A stretch of 64,000 nt of DNA from positions 5,928,001 through 5,992,000 of the forward strand of contig NZ_CP018870.1 in the NCBI RefSeq assembly GCF_001941845.1. The letters are read 5' to 3'. Position numbers and translations under genes: made by a program. The stretch is from Streptomyces sp. TN58. GTDB taxonomy: Bacteria; Actinomycetota; Actinomycetes; Streptomycetales; Streptomycetaceae. The notes under the pieces are model-generated. The model ran no database searches. It had not been told where the DNA came from and saw only the letters and a program-made list of their open reading frames with translations. This document shows, piece after piece, positions 34,154-44,471 of the stretch; position 1 is the first letter of the stretch; each line of letters begins with the position of its first letter.

Positions 34154-35146
34154 TCAGGCGCCCGTACCGGGAAATACAGGAGGAGGAGTACGGGTACGGA
34201 AGGTGCGGCGGTAGGTGTCCGGCGGGACGCCGACCGTACGGGCGAAGTGACGGCGCAGGGTGGTGGCGGTGCCCATGCCGGTGGCCGCCGCGATGGCGTC
34301 GACCGTGTCGCCGGTGGTCTCCAGCAGCTCCTGGGCGCGCCGGATGCGCTGGGTGAGCAACCACTGCAGCGGGGTGGTGCCGGTCACCGACCTGAAGTGG
34401 CGCCCCAGGTGACGGGAGCTCATCCCGGCCTGCCGGGCCAGGTCCTCCACCGTGAGCGGCTGGTCCAGGCGCCGCAGCGCCCACGGGAACAGGCGGGCCA
34501 GCGGATGGCTGCCGGGGGCGGGCACGGGAGTCGTCACGAACTGGGCCTGACCGCCGTCCCGGTGCGGAGGGACGACCAGGCGCCGGGCGACCGTGTTGGC
34601 GACGGCCGAGCCGTGGTCGAGCCGCACCAGGTGCAGGCACAGGTCCATGGCGGCGGCCTTGCCCGCGGAGGTGAGCACGCTGCCGTTGTCGACGTACAGC
34701 ACGTCCGGATCCACCGTGATCCGAGGATGACGCCTGGTCAGCTCCTCGGTGTGCGCCCAGTGCGTGGTCGCGCGCCTGCCGTCGAGGAGGCCGGCGGCGG
34801 CGAGCACGAAGGCGCCCGTGCACAGCGAGGCCACCCGGGCCCCCGCCGCGTGGGCTGCCCGTACGGCGTCGACCAGCTCGGCGGGCGGGTCCCTGTCGAC
34901 ATCGGCCCAGCCGGGAACGATCACGGTGTCGGCCCGCCGGAGCCCGTCGAGCCCCTGGTCGGGGACGAGGCGGAAACGGTCCACCTGGACGGTGCCCGGA
35001 CCGCAGAGCGCGAAGTCGTACCAGGGATCGACGAGATGGGTCAGATCGGAGCCGAAGACCTCGACCGCCAGGGACAGCTCGAAATGCAGCATGCCGTCGG
35101 TGATGGCCAGCGCAACAGTGGTCACGTCCGGAAGTGTACGGGTCAT
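34154..35146 (-). CDS. GlxA-type transcriptional regulator (DJ-1/PfpI plus AraC HTH)
   Basis: A 330-residue regulator. The N-terminal DJ-1/PfpI-like domain contains RVASLCTGAFVLAAAGLLDGRRATTHWAHTEEL, with the nucleophile-like Cys that in these regulators usually has no catalytic role. The C-terminal 100 residues are two AraC helix-turn-helix units (LTVEDLARQAGMSSRHLGRHFRSVTGTTPLQWL, then DTVDAIAAATGMGTATTLRRHFARTVGVPPDTYRRTF). The ATG at 35146 fits the start of the first strand. The divergent gene at 35258, only 111 bases away, is its most likely target. The ligand is unknown. Confidence 0.9.
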   Translation of the reverse strand: MTRTLPDVTTVALAITDGMLHFELSLAVEVFGSDLTHLVDPWYDFALCGPGTVQVDRFRLVPDQGLDGLRRADTVIVPGWADVDRDPPAELVDAVRAAHAAGARVASLCTGAFVLAAAGLLDGRRATTHWAHTEELTRRHPRITVDPDVLYVDNGSVLTSAGKAAAMDLCLHLVRLDHGSAVANTVARRLVVPPHRDGGQAQFVTTPVPAPGSHPLARLFPWALRRLDQPLTVEDLARQAGMSSRHLGRHFRSVTGTTPLQWLLTQRIRRAQELLETTGDTVDAIAAATGMGTATTLRRHFARTVGVPPDTYRRTFRTRTPPPVFPGTGA

Positions 35147-35257
35147 GTCGTTCCGGACACTCGTGCGCCGGGTCCCCCCACGACAGGATCTTCCTGACGG
35201 AACGCGGCGGACCACACGGCCCGCGGCGCACGACTCGGGGCGTGAAGGAGCGGGTTC

Positions 35258-36292
35258 ATGGGATCGGGACAGCTGGTGGCGGTGTTCGGTGCGTACGGGC
35301 ACACCGGTCGGTTCGTGGTGCGGGAGCTGCTGGCGCGCGGGTTCGTCCCCGTGCCGGCCGGCCGCGACAGCACCAGGCTGAAGGAGCTGGCGGACCAGGC
35401 CGGTCCGGAGGTCGCCGCCCGCCCTGCGACGGTGGACGACCCGGACTCGCTCGACCGCGCGCTGGCCGGCACGGCCGCCGTCGTGAACTGCGCCGGACCC
35501 TTCGCCTCGACGACCGCCCCGGTGATCGAAGCCGCCCTGCGCGCGGGGATCCCGTACCTGGACGTGGCGGCCGAACTGGAGGCCAACATCGACACCTTCG
35601 CCCACTTCGCCGACCGGGCACGGGCCGCGGATGCGGTCGTCGTCCCCGCGATGGCCTTCTTCGGCGGCCTCGGCGACCTGCTGGCCACCGCCGCCATGGG
35701 CGACTGGGACGAGGCCGACGAGGTGCACATCGCCTACGGCCTGAGCAGCTGGCACCCCACCGCGGGGACGCGGCTCTCCGGTGCGGTCTCCCGGGAGCGG
35801 CGCGGCGAGCGGCGGCTGCGCTACACCAGGGGCGCGTGGGAGTACCGCACCGACGCCCCGCCCGCCCTCGACTGGCGGTTCCCGCAGCCGACGGGCCCCC
35901 GGCCCGTGATCGGCGAATTCACGATGGCCGACGTCGTGACCGTGCCCACGCACCTCTCCGTCCTGGAGGTCACGACGTACATGACGGCCAACGCCGTCCA
36001 GGACATCGCCGCCCCCGCGACGCCCGCTCCGGCCGCCGCCGACGGCAGCGGCCGGTCCGGCCAGACCTTCGTGGTCGACGCGGTCGTCCGGCGCGCCGGC
36101 GCCGAACGCAGGGCGGTGGCACGCGGGCAGGACATCTACGCCGTCACGGCACCCCTCGTCGTCGAAGCCCTGGAACGCGTCCTCACGGGCCGCACCCGCA
36201 CCATCGGCGTGGCCGCCGCAGGCGCGATGTTCGACGCCCCCGACTTCCTACGGGCGCTGACCCCGCACGTGACCGTCGACCGCCTCAGCTGA
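35258..36292 (+). CDS. saccharopine dehydrogenase-like NAD(P)-binding protein
   Basis: A 344-residue protein with an N-terminal Rossmann motif VAVFGAYGHTGRFVVRELLARGF (residues 7-29) and the next conserved block AAVVNCAGPFASTTAPVIEAALRAGIPYLDVAAE. This places it in the saccharopine dehydrogenase NADP-binding family, most members of which are not lysine-pathway enzymes. The reaction is unknown. The protein is soluble. It is divergent from the DJ-1/AraC regulator, which probably controls it. A 13-bp hairpin 95 bases downstream could be its terminator. Confidence 0.82.
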   Translation: MGSGQLVAVFGAYGHTGRFVVRELLARGFVPVPAGRDSTRLKELADQAGPEVAARPATVDDPDSLDRALAGTAAVVNCAGPFASTTAPVIEAALRAGIPYLDVAAELEANIDTFAHFADRARAADAVVVPAMAFFGGLGDLLATAAMGDWDEADEVHIAYGLSSWHPTAGTRLSGAVSRERRGERRLRYTRGAWEYRTDAPPALDWRFPQPTGPRPVIGEFTMADVVTVPTHLSVLEVTTYMTANAVQDIAAPATPAPAAADGSGRSGQTFVVDAVVRRAGAERRAVARGQDIYAVTAPLVVEALERVLTGRTRTIGVAAAGAMFDAPDFLRALTPHVTVDRLS

Positions 36293-36387
36293 CGGCGCCC
36301 CCACTCCCGGGCGATCTGCGCCACTGACTGTCACGGGCGCGCCCCATGCGGTGGCCCACACGTAGACGGAGAGCGCCGGGTCCGCCG

Positions 36388-36418
36388 CTCCCCTCTCGGC
36401 GGACCGCCGAGAGGGGAG
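36388..36418. terminator. 13-bp perfect hairpin terminator
   Basis: CTCCCCTCTCGGC (36388-36400) pairs exactly with 36406-36418 around a 5-base loop. It ends the saccharopine dehydrogenase-like transcript. On the other strand it follows 7 bases after a short unexplained reading-frame end (TAG at 36428-36426). Confidence 0.75.
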
Positions 36419-36515
36419 TCCGGGCCTACGAAGTGTGAAGCTCGGCGAAGTCGACGTCGTGGCAGCCTTCGTCGGACAGGGCACGAGGTGTCCGTGCGGG
36501 GGATAGTTTGCCGGT

Positions 36516-37628
36516 ATGGCTTCCAGGACGACGTATCCCATGCTCGACACCCGCGCGCTGAACCGTGCCACGCTCGCCCGGCAACTGCTGCTGAGACGGG
36601 CCGAGATGACCGCGCGGGATGCCGTCGGCCACCTCCTCGGACTGCAGGCGCAGAACGTCAGGCCGCCGTACTTCCAGCTGCACGCCCGGCTGGCCGGTTT
36701 CGAGCCCGGCGAGCTGGCCGGGCTCATGGAGTCCCGCGAGGTCGTACGCATGGTCACCATGCGGTCGACGATCCACACGCACACCGCGCACGACGCCCTC
36801 ACCCTGCGGCCCCTCGTGCAGCCGGCCCGCGACCGGGAGGTGGGCTACTTTCGCAAGGGCCTCGACGGCGTGGACCTGGACCGGCTGGCGCAGCGGGCTC
36901 GCGCCTTCGTCGAGGGTGAGCCGCGCACCATGGCCGAGATCCGCGAGGACCTGCTCCGCGAGTGGCCCGACGCCGACCCGCAGTCCCTGTCCGTCGCCGC
37001 GCGCTGCCTGCTGCCGCTGGTCCAGGTCACGCCCCGCGGGGTGTGGGGGCGGTCCGGGCAGGTACGGCTCACCACCGTCGAGACGTGGCTCGGCGAGCCC
37101 GCCGGGACGGCGCAGCCCGTGGACGACGTCGTGCTGCGCTACCTCGCCGCGTTCGGGCCCGCGTCCGTCAAGGACATGCAGACCTGGGCCGGGGTGACCC
37201 GGCTGCGCGACGCCTTCGAACGGCTGCGGCCGGGGCTGGCCGTCTTCCGCGACGAGAATGGCGTGGAGCTCTTCGACCTGCCCGACGCCCCCCGCCCCGA
37301 CGCCGACACCCCGGCGCCGCCCCGCTTCCTCCCCGAGTTCGACAACCTCCTGCTCTCGCACGCCGACCGCACCCGTGTGGTCCCGCCCGAGGTGAAGGGC
37401 CGCAGCTGGACGGGGAACCAGGCCCACTGCACCCTGCTCGTCGACGGATTCCTGGCCGGGCTGTGGAGACTGGAGGACGGGGTGCTCACCGTGGAGCTGT
37501 TCGACCGGGCGCCGGCGGCGGCGCGGGAGGAGATCGCCGCCGAGGGGGAGAAGCTGATCGCCGAGATGGGCGGGCTGCCCGACGGGGCCGCCACGCCCGC
37601 CGTACGGTTCGCGCCGATCCGCCGCTGA
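36516..37628 (+). CDS. winged-helix protein of the AlkZ-like (HTH_42) DNA glycosylase superfamily
   Basis: A 370-residue protein. LLGLQAQNVRPPYFQLHARL (near residues 41-60) contains the QxQ motif that is catalytic in AlkZ-type interstrand crosslink glycosylases. It is followed by VVRMVTMRSTIHTHTAHDAL and, later, PEFDNLLLSHADRTRVV, a typical block in this superfamily. The family consists of tandem winged helices and includes resistance enzymes (AlkZ for azinomycin) and widely conserved housekeeping members (AlkX-like). No biosynthetic cluster for a DNA-alkylating natural product is adjacent, so the housekeeping type is more likely. GATAGT at 36502-36507 may be a -10 box for a nearly leaderless transcript starting close to the ATG at 36516. 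Confidence 0.8.
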   Translation: MASRTTYPMLDTRALNRATLARQLLLRRAEMTARDAVGHLLGLQAQNVRPPYFQLHARLAGFEPGELAGLMESREVVRMVTMRSTIHTHTAHDALTLRPLVQPARDREVGYFRKGLDGVDLDRLAQRARAFVEGEPRTMAEIREDLLREWPDADPQSLSVAARCLLPLVQVTPRGVWGRSGQVRLTTVETWLGEPAGTAQPVDDVVLRYLAAFGPASVKDMQTWAGVTRLRDAFERLRPGLAVFRDENGVELFDLPDAPRPDADTPAPPRFLPEFDNLLLSHADRTRVVPPEVKGRSWTGNQAHCTLLVDGFLAGLWRLEDGVLTVELFDRAPAAAREEIAAEGEKLIAEMGGLPDGAATPAVRFAPIRR

Positions 37629-37741
37629 GCCTGAGGCTCCGTACTTCTCGGCCGCGCTCCGACGCCGAGTCCGGCAAGCCGTCAACTCCCGGCTGACGCA
37701 AGGCTGGTGGTCCGTACACCGAACGCGGCACGATACCTGCC

Positions 37742-39442
37742 ATGACGACCGACAGTGACCGGAACAGCGCCACCACCCAGTTCCTCGCCGCCCGGGACTT
37801 CCTGCTGGAGCGGCGCGGCGACTACGAAGCCGCCCGCACCGGATTCACCTGGCCCCGCCCCCGCCACTTCAACTGGGCCCTCGACTGGTTCGACCACATC
37901 GCCGCCGGCAACCACGCCGACGCCCTGCGCATCGTCGAGGAGGACGGCACCAGCGAAGCCCTCTCCTTCGCGCAGCTCGCCGTACGGTCCGACGCGACCG
38001 CCTCCTGGCTGCGCGGCCAGGGCGTCGCGCCAGGCGACCGGATCCTCGTCATGCTCGGCAATCAGCGCGAGCTGTGGGAGGTGATGCTCGGCGCGATGAA
38101 ACTGCGCGCCGTCGTCATCCCCGCCACCCCCCTCCTCGGCCCGGCCGATCTGCGCGACCGGGTCGAGCGCGGGCACGTGCGCCACGTCATCGCGCGGACC
38201 GAGGACACCGCCAAGTTCGACGAGGTGCCGGGCGACTACACCCGGATCGCCGCCGGGGACCAGGTCGACCCGGTCCCCGCCGGCTGGCTGCGGCTCGCCG
38301 ACGCCCCCGACACCGTCGGCGGCTTCACCCCCGACGGGGAGACCCTCGCCACCGACCCCCTCATGCTCTACTTCACCTCCGGCACCACCGACCGCCCCAA
38401 GCTCGTCGAGCACACCCACGCGTCGTACCCCATCGGGCACCTCTCCACCATGTACTGGCTCGGGCTGCGCCCCGGTGACGTGCACCTCAACATCGCCTCG
38501 CCCGGCTGGGCCAAGCACGCCTGGTCCAACCTCTTCGCCCCCTGGAACGCCGGAGCGACCGTCTTCGTGCACAACTACGCCCGCTTCGACGCCGAGCGCC
38601 TCATGGCCGAGATGGACCGGCACGGCGTGACCACCTTCTGCGCCCCGCCCACCGTGTGGCGGATGCTGATCCAGTCCGACCTCACCCGGCTGGCCAAACC
38701 CCCGCGCGAGGCCGTCGCCGCCGGCGAGCCGCTCAACCCCGAGGTCATCGAGAAGGTCCGCGACGCGTGGGGCGTCACCATCCGCGACGGCTTCGGCCAG
38801 ACCGAGACCACCCTCCAGGTCGGCAACTTCCCGGGCGCCCCCGTCAAGCCCGGATCCATGGGCCGGCCGGCGCCCGGCTACGAGATCGTCCTGCTGGACC
38901 CGGTCACCGGGAAGGAGTCCGCCGACGAGGGCGAGCTGTGCGTGGACCTGCGGGTGGGGCCGGCCGGGGTGATGACAGGCTACCGGGACGACCCGGAGCG
39001 CACCGCCGAGGCCATGGCGGACGGGCTCTACCGCACCGGCGACATCGCCGCCCGGGACGCCGACGGGTACCTCACGTACGTCGGGCGCTCCGACGACGTC
39101 TTCAAGGCCTCCGACTACAAGATCAGCCCGTTCGAGCTGGAGAGCGCCCTGCTGGAGCACGAGGCCGTCGCGGAGGCCGCCGTCGTCCCCGCCCCGGACG
39201 AGCTGCGGCTGGCCGTACCGAAGGCGTACGTCACCCTCGCGGCAGGGTGGGAGCCCGGCCCGGAGACCGCCCGGGTGCTGTTCGAACACTCCCGCGCCGT
39301 GCTGTCCCCGTACAAGAGGATCCGGTGCATCGAGTTCGCCGCACTGCCGAAGACGGTGTCCGGCAAGATCCGGCGGGTGGAGCTGCGGGAGCTCACGGCG
39401 GCCGGCTCCCCCGAGGAGTACCGGGAGGCCGACCTGGCCTGA
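37742..39442 (+). CDS. AMP-forming acyl-CoA synthetase (medium-chain ACSM-like)
   Basis: A 566-residue adenylate-forming enzyme. MLYFTSGTTDRPKLVEHTH is the ATP loop, with the usual Gly-Lys replaced in part (TDRPKL); DGFGQTETTLQVGN, GYRDDPERTAEAMADGLYRTGDIAARDADGYLTYVGRSDDVFKASDYKISPFELES and PKTVSGKIRRVELRE complete the family set. The pattern GDVHLNIASPGWAKHAWSNLFAPWNAGATVF is typical of the ACSM branch that activates medium-chain fatty or aromatic acids to CoA thioesters. The ATG at 37742 starts the protein. It stands alone between the AlkZ-like gene and a convergent glutathione peroxidase; the in vivo acid is unknown. Confidence 0.9.
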   Translation: MTTDSDRNSATTQFLAARDFLLERRGDYEAARTGFTWPRPRHFNWALDWFDHIAAGNHADALRIVEEDGTSEALSFAQLAVRSDATASWLRGQGVAPGDRILVMLGNQRELWEVMLGAMKLRAVVIPATPLLGPADLRDRVERGHVRHVIARTEDTAKFDEVPGDYTRIAAGDQVDPVPAGWLRLADAPDTVGGFTPDGETLATDPLMLYFTSGTTDRPKLVEHTHASYPIGHLSTMYWLGLRPGDVHLNIASPGWAKHAWSNLFAPWNAGATVFVHNYARFDAERLMAEMDRHGVTTFCAPPTVWRMLIQSDLTRLAKPPREAVAAGEPLNPEVIEKVRDAWGVTIRDGFGQTETTLQVGNFPGAPVKPGSMGRPAPGYEIVLLDPVTGKESADEGELCVDLRVGPAGVMTGYRDDPERTAEAMADGLYRTGDIAARDADGYLTYVGRSDDVFKASDYKISPFELESALLEHEAVAEAAVVPAPDELRLAVPKAYVTLAAGWEPGPETARVLFEHSRAVLSPYKRIRCIEFAALPKTVSGKIRRVELRELTAAGSPEEYREADLA

Positions 39443-39542
39443 GGCCGGAGGGGCCCGGCGGGGGCGGGCCGGCCGGGGCGGGCAGCCGGCGGGACGCCGC
39501 CCACCGCCCGCGACCCGTCCGCCCGCCCGTTCCGTACGCGCC

Positions 39543-40031
39543 TTACGCGGGCAGGTGCGCCTCGATCGCGGCGGTGACCTCGGGCGCCTCCGGCTCGGTG
39601 CGCGGACGGAAGCGCGCCACGACCTCACCGGCGGGGGAGATCAGGAACTTCTCGAAGTTCCACTGGATGTCCCCCGCCTCGCCCTCGGCGTCGGGGGTCT
39701 TCACCAGCTCCTGGTACAGGGGGTGCCGGTTCTCGCCGTTGACCTCGGTCTTCTCCAGCATCGGGAAGGTGACGCCGAAGCCCGCCGCGCAGAAGGTCTG
39801 GATGTCGTCGGCGTTGCCCGGCTCCTGCCCGCCGAACTGGTTGCAGGGCACGCCGATGACCGTGAAGCCCTTCTCCTCGTACTTGAACTGCAGGCGGGCC
39901 AGTCCCGAGTACTGCGGGGTGAGACCGCACTGCGACGCGGTGTTCACCACGAGGACGGCCTTGCCCTTGTACGCCGCCAGGCTGGTGGGCTCGTCGGACA
40001 GGGTGGTCAGCGGGATGTCGTACAGGCTCAC
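39543..40031 (-). CDS. glutathione peroxidase-family thiol peroxidase (Cys type)
   Basis: A 162-residue peroxidase. VLVVNTASQCGLTPQYSGL has Cys in the place of selenocysteine; VIGVPCNQFGGQEPG and IQWNFEKFLIS (with the catalytic Gln and Trp/Asn) are conserved. As glutathione is absent from actinobacteria, thioredoxin is the likely reductant. The GTG at 40031 has GAGGAG upstream. The next upstream gene ends 99 bases away on the same strand. Confidence 0.93.
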   Translation of the reverse strand: MSLYDIPLTTLSDEPTSLAAYKGKAVLVVNTASQCGLTPQYSGLARLQFKYEEKGFTVIGVPCNQFGGQEPGNADDIQTFCAAGFGVTFPMLEKTEVNGENRHPLYQELVKTPDAEGEAGDIQWNFEKFLISPAGEVVARFRPRTEPEAPEVTAAIEAHLPA

Positions 40032-40090
40032 GGGGCTCTCCTCGGCAGGCAGCGGGTGGTGCCACGAGCCTAAGGGGTCGTCCGGGGGCG

Positions 40091-40150
40091 CCCGCCCGGT
40101 CAGGCTCCCGTCCCGACCGGCCCGCCCGGTCAGGCTCCCGAGCCGACCAG
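40091..40150. repeat. 30-bp tandem duplication spanning the end of the zinc-ribbon gene
   Basis: Two adjacent 30-base copies (40091-40120 and 40121-40150) differ at three positions. The second copy includes the last codons and stop (40132-40130) of the zinc-ribbon gene; the first copy lies just beyond the stop. Confidence 0.8.
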
Positions 40151-41020
40151 TTCGTCCGCCGGGTCGTTGACCGGCTGCGGCATGCCGGTGAGGTCCATGA
40201 CGAACAGCGGTATCCCCAGTTCGTCCGCGCGGCAGCGGGCGTCCTGCGTGTAGCCGGCGAGGGAGAAGTAGACGCTGGTCGCGGAAGCGGTGAGTCCGTT
40301 GAGCCAGACGCACTCCACCGCTCGCAGCCCGGCCGGCGCGGTGGTCGGGTCCACCTGCGCCACCAGCCCCGGGGCCCGCAGGTCCACCGCCGCCGAGGGG
40401 ATCGGACGCCCGTCGGGCTGCCGTACGTCCTGGAAGCCCAGCCAGCGCAGGTACAGCGCGGCGGTGGCCACCGCGTCCCGGGCCGTACGGATGGTCACCG
40501 GCCGGAACGCGGGCCGGGGCACCGCCGCGGCCGACGGCAGCGGTGCGGGGGTGGCCTGCTGCGCGCCGTGCGGTGCTGCCGCCGGGCCGCCGCCGTCTGG
40601 GCCGTCCCCCGTACGTCCGGTACCCGGCGCGGCGCCCGCGGCCTCCGCGGCGCCGACCGGGGGACCGCCGCGAAAGTCCGCCGGGTCCGCGGGGCCCGCC
40701 GCCGCGGCTCCGGTGCCCGCCCCGGAGCCCGCCCCCGCTTCGGACGGCTGCGGCAGCGGCGGATGCACCGGCAGCCGCACCACCGTGCCGCAGGACCCGC
40801 ACCCCAGCTCCGGGTGCGGCCACTCGCTCTCTCGCCCGCACGTCGTGCACCGCACCGCCACCCAGCTGTCCGACCACGTGCGGTGGGTCAGCGGCACCGG
40901 TGGCGCCGACAGGTCCAGCGGGGGATTGACCGGGTTCCCGCAGGCGCAGGGGAACACCGGCGCGGTGTAGCCGTTCTCGCGCAGGCACGCCGGGCAGCGC
41001 ACCGGTACCGCTTCCGCCAT
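40130..41020 (-). CDS. zinc-ribbon protein with a restriction endonuclease-like C-terminal domain
   Basis: A 296-residue protein. The N terminus has two ribbons: CPACLRENGY...FPCACGNPVN and VRCTTCGRES...LGCGSCGTVV. A Pro/Ala/Gly-rich linker of about 90 residues follows. The C-terminal 120 residues run VTIRTARDAVATAALYLRWLGFQDVRQ, then AVDLRAPGLVAQVDPTTAP, then VECVWLNG, then AGYTQDARCRADELGIPLFVMDLTG. This alternation resembles the Mrr/PD-(D/E)xK nuclease fold, although the active-site pattern is not clear (no obvious ExK). The protein may therefore be an inactive or divergent member. ATG at 41020 is used. The function is unknown. Confidence 0.65.
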   Translation of the reverse strand: MAEAVPVRCPACLRENGYTAPVFPCACGNPVNPPLDLSAPPVPLTHRTWSDSWVAVRCTTCGRESEWPHPELGCGSCGTVVRLPVHPPLPQPSEAGAGSGAGTGAAAAGPADPADFRGGPPVGAAEAAGAAPGTGRTGDGPDGGGPAAAPHGAQQATPAPLPSAAAVPRPAFRPVTIRTARDAVATAALYLRWLGFQDVRQPDGRPIPSAAVDLRAPGLVAQVDPTTAPAGLRAVECVWLNGLTASATSVYFSLAGYTQDARCRADELGIPLFVMDLTGMPQPVNDPADELVGSGA

Positions 41021-41204
41021 GACCCCGTACCCCTTACCCCTCCGTGGACCCGCGTCGCTCTGCGTAGATCCATGCTCCCCCACAGGCGAGCGCGGCGGCG
41101 GGGGTGCGCGCCATTTCGGCCCCGTTCCCGCGGCCGGATCGGAGATTTGTACAAGCCGGCGACTGAGATGCGGCTTTTGGTGGATTCCGGGGCCCGCGAG
41201 CGCC

Positions 41205-41234
41205 TTGACGCCAACGGAAGACGCCGCTTAGCTT
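41205..41234 (+). promoter_or_regulatory. gcl promoter
   Basis: TTGACG (41205-41210) and TAGCTT (41229-41234) are separated by 18 bases. The two operator-like palindromes start immediately downstream, covering the expected start site, which fits repression. Confidence 0.7.
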
Positions 41235-41235
41235 G

Positions 41236-41271
41236 TTCCGTATAGCAGAACAAAACTTCCGGATGACGGAA
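41236..41271. promoter_or_regulatory. paired TTCCG-N5-CGGAA operators upstream of gcl
   Basis: Site 1 TTCCGTATAGCAGAA (41236-41250, one mismatch) and site 2 TTCCGGATGACGGAA (41257-41271, perfect inverted repeat) have starts exactly 21 bp apart, two helical turns. The same arrangement occurs before the catalase, hyi and malate synthase genes. An IclR-type AllR regulator is known to control these gene types in S. coelicolor; assigning these sites to it is inference. Confidence 0.75.
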
Positions 41272-41303
41272 AAGCCTGACCGCCAGACCCGCAGGAGAAC
41301 CTG

Positions 41304-43091
<1,788 letters not shown>

Positions 43092-43113
43092 CCCCGCCAC
43101 GCGGCAGTACCCG

Positions 43114-43151
43114 GCGGCCCCCGCTCCTCCTCCGGGAGGGGCGGGGGCCGC
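43114..43151. terminator. gcl terminator
   Basis: An 11-bp perfect outer stem (43114-43124 with 43141-43151) plus an inner CCTCC/GGAGG pair, 22 bases after the gcl stop and followed by CTTCACGTCGT. Confidence 0.8.
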
Positions 43152-43226
43152 TTCACGTCGTACGGGGGCCGACCGTACGGGGCGGGGGCCATCAAGCCGC
43201 CGCCCCGCGGGGGAGGCCGTCGGGGG

Positions 43227-43610
43227 TCAGGTCAGGAAGCGCTCCACGGCCTCGCGGGCGCGGGCGTTCGAGGCGGCGGCACGCGCCAGGGACCGGGCGA
43301 GGGCGTCGATCCACTCGTCCAGGCCCACGGGGCGCCGCGAGAGCACGATGCCCCGAACCTCGTGGCAGATCTCCCCGGCCACCTGCCCCCGGTCCACCCG
43401 CAGCGACAGCCGCTGCTCCCCGAGGACTACGTCCAGTTCGGCGACCGGGCCCTCCCGCCCGGCCAGGCGCTGCGCGACGGATCGACGGCGTACGACCCGT
43501 ACGGTGCCGGGCGGCAGGGACTGCGCCAGTTTCGCCGACAGCACCCGGGTGTAGAGGTCCAGGTCCGCGCTGTCCCGGCGCAGGGCCGCGGCCAGCAGCT
43601 CCACTTCCAT
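43227..43610 (-). CDS. hypothetical protein downstream of YbjQ-like genes
   Basis: A 127-residue soluble protein starting MEVELLAAALRRD. It is helical with a central beta part (VRVVRRRSVAQRLAGREGPVAELDVVLGEQRLSLRVDRG) and ends in an Ala/Arg-rich helix. No known domain is recognised. ATG 43610 was preferred to an upstream GTG at 43619 because GGGAGG is then 8 bases away. It starts 17 bases after the YbjQ-like gene and belongs to the same three-gene operon. Confidence 0.7.
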   Translation of the reverse strand: MEVELLAAALRRDSADLDLYTRVLSAKLAQSLPPGTVRVVRRRSVAQRLAGREGPVAELDVVLGEQRLSLRVDRGQVAGEICHEVRGIVLSRRPVGLDEWIDALARSLARAAASNARAREAVERFLT

Positions 43611-43627
43611 GTCGGTCACCTCCCGGT

Positions 43628-44470
43628 TCAGGCGTCGAGGCTCAGCACCATGGCCGGCCGCTCGATGACGTGGTCGTCACGGAGCGGGCGCACCGCGGTT
43701 CCGATGGCGAAGAACTCGGTGGTGTGGCTTCCCCAGGCATGCGAGTGCTGCCGCAGCTGCACCGCGACGATCCCCTCGGCCTCCAGCGCCCGTCCCTCGG
43801 CCTGCATGCGGCTCATCGCCAGCTCACGCGCGTCGTAGAGGGCCTGGGTGAGGTGTTCGAGCTCCACGTTGCGGCCCGCGGTGCCGAGGGCCTGGGAGAG
43901 GCGCTGGTGGGCCACGTGGTAGACGCACGAACCCATGACCAGGTCCAGCGGCGCGTACCCGGCCCGGATCAGCGTCCAGAAGTCCTGACCGGACAGGTCC
44001 GAGGTGAACGGCCTGCCCTTGTTGTTGAGCCAGGTCCGGCCCGGTCCGGGGTCCGCCCCGGCCGCCTTCACGGCCGTGCCCACCGCGATGAATTCGGCGA
44101 TGTCCGAGCCGAACTCCTTGAACTCGATGTCCAGCCGGACGCCCACGATCCCGTCCGCGCCCAGCGCGTCGGCCTCCGTCTCCATCCGGCTCATCGCCAG
44201 CTCTCGGGCGTGGTACATCGCCTGCGACAGCTTGGTCAGCTCCTGGTTCTTCGACCACCGGCCCAGCTGGATGCCGACGTGGTAGACGGAGGAGCCGAGG
44301 ACCAGGCCGAGGGGCCGGAAGCCGACCTCCCGCACCAGGAGGAACTCGTTCACCGTCAGGTCCGAGGTGAACATCGGACCCTTCTCTTCCGGTTCGAGCT
44401 GCGCCAGGCGCCGCATCGCGTCCTCGGGGAGGCCTGCGCCGCCCGGTTCCCGCCCCATCGGCTCGGTCAT
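43628..44470 (-). CDS. tandem YbjQ/UPF0145-like heavy-metal-binding-domain protein
   Basis: A 280-residue protein made of two copies of the YbjQ-like fold. Each begins FTSDLTVNEFLLVREVGF or FTSDLSGQDFWTLIRAGY, then LGSSVYHVG or MGSCVYHVA, then ARELAMSRMETEADALGADGIVGVRLD or ARELAMSRMQAEGRALEAEGIVAVQLR, and ends EFIAVGTAV or EFFAIGTAV. YbjQ proteins form pentamers; metal binding was proposed but the role is unclear. The start ATG at 44470 is one base after the stop of the related upstream gene. Confidence 0.82.
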   Translation of the reverse strand: MTEPMGREPGGAGLPEDAMRRLAQLEPEEKGPMFTSDLTVNEFLLVREVGFRPLGLVLGSSVYHVGIQLGRWSKNQELTKLSQAMYHARELAMSRMETEADALGADGIVGVRLDIEFKEFGSDIAEFIAVGTAVKAAGADPGPGRTWLNNKGRPFTSDLSGQDFWTLIRAGYAPLDLVMGSCVYHVAHQRLSQALGTAGRNVELEHLTQALYDARELAMSRMQAEGRALEAEGIVAVQLRQHSHAWGSHTTEFFAIGTAVRPLRDDHVIERPAMVLSLDA

Positions 44471-44471
44471 G

